Shown here one piece after another: positions 7,469-7,848 of a DNA stretch of 7,848 nucleotides. Both the position numbers and the translations under genes were made by a program. The notes under the pieces were generated by a model that saw only the letters and a list, made by a program, of their open reading frames with translations, was not told where the DNA came from and searched no databases. The DNA comes from Propionibacteriaceae bacterium (GTDB lineage: Bacteria; Actinomycetota; Actinomycetes; Propionibacteriales; Propionibacteriaceae), in NCBI GenBank assembly GCA_027353565.1, contig DAIEHO010000048.1, forward strand, positions 1 to 7,848, written 5' to 3'. Numbering within the stretch: position 1 is the first letter of the stretch; each line of letters starts with the position of its first letter.

Positions 7469-7848
7469 GGGCTTCTGAGACCGCAATGAGAGCGATCACG
7501 TGGCTGGGTGGGGTCGCGACGCTCGGAGAGCTGGTCAGGCGCGCCCTGGCCGTCGCCGACTCTGCGCTTCGGTCGGGACGCGTGTCGAAGGTCGCCCTGC
7601 AACGAGCTGCTGAGTCGTCCCGAGGGCTGGGTTCAATGGCGGCTCGACGCGTGGCACAGCACGCGTACCGGCGAGCCGACAACCCCGTTGGAGTCCGTCC
7701 TGCGAGCGCATGGCCTCTACGCAGGGCTCCAGCTGACTCCGCAGCTGGTGATCGCCGAGCCTGGCTTCTTCGCCCTCGCGGATCTCGGTGACGAGGCGCA
7801 CCGGCTCGTCGTGGAGGCCGAGGGTTACGAGACCCACGGCATCCGGGC
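7469..7848 (+). pseudogene. Frame-disrupted AbiEi/DUF559-like protein (N-terminus missing or degraded, C-terminus beyond window)
   Basis: Two adjacent + strand frames together give the familiar middle of actinobacterial AbiEi-antitoxin-like/DUF559 proteins. The first frame (up to 7686) encodes GELVRRALAVADSALRSGRV, then an alanine-rich helix and ARRVAQHAYRRADNP. The second frame (from 7688) continues with LESVLRAHGLYAGLQ, then LADLGDEAHRLVVEAEGYETHG, the start of the nuclease-like (Vsr/DUF559) fold in which the family reads EADxxxxHG. Dropping the G at 7687 joins ADNP to LESVLR, the normal family sequence, so a single-base insertion is the simplest explanation. No N-terminal winged-helix domain is recognisable upstream in frame, so the gene may be more widely decayed. 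The last residues in the window are still open. A sequencing error cannot be excluded. Confidence 0.65.

Overview
The window is high-GC DNA from an actinobacterium. The signs are GTG start codons, very GC-rich third codon positions, a histidine-pathway isomerase of the bifunctional PriA type, and a YebC protein whose N-terminus matches the actinobacterial form. I cannot fix the order; a Propionibacteriales-like host is only a guess.

All five complete genes and one partial gene lie on the minus strand, so transcription runs right to left. At the right edge (about 7469-7848, + strand) is a partial, frame-disrupted homologue of the actinobacterial AbiEi/DUF559-like proteins, cut by the window end. 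Leftward of it, after a spacer of about 210 bp, comes priA (6513-7256). Its GTG start sits only 7 nt from a TAGGGT -10 box, which suggests a leaderless transcript.

priA overlaps by 4 nt a large fusion of a fatty-acyl-reductase-like SDR domain and a HAD-IB phosphatase domain (4156-6516). After 9 nt follows a LarA-fold (DUF2088-like) protein (2626-4146), which overlaps by 4 nt a degenerate PlsC-like acyltransferase homologue (1817-2629). These four genes look like one translationally coupled operon. The three genes after priA form a possible acyl-lipid module: one partner keeps most catalytic motifs and two seem to have lost theirs.

After an 80 bp spacer with a possible promoter and a perfect 8-bp inverted repeat comes a tandem-GNAT acetyltransferase (738-1736). 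After a further 73 bp comes yebC (1-664), which runs off the left edge. The main point of interest is the SDR-HAD / LarA-like / PlsC-like trio, whose joint function I do not recognise, attached to a core amino-acid biosynthesis gene.
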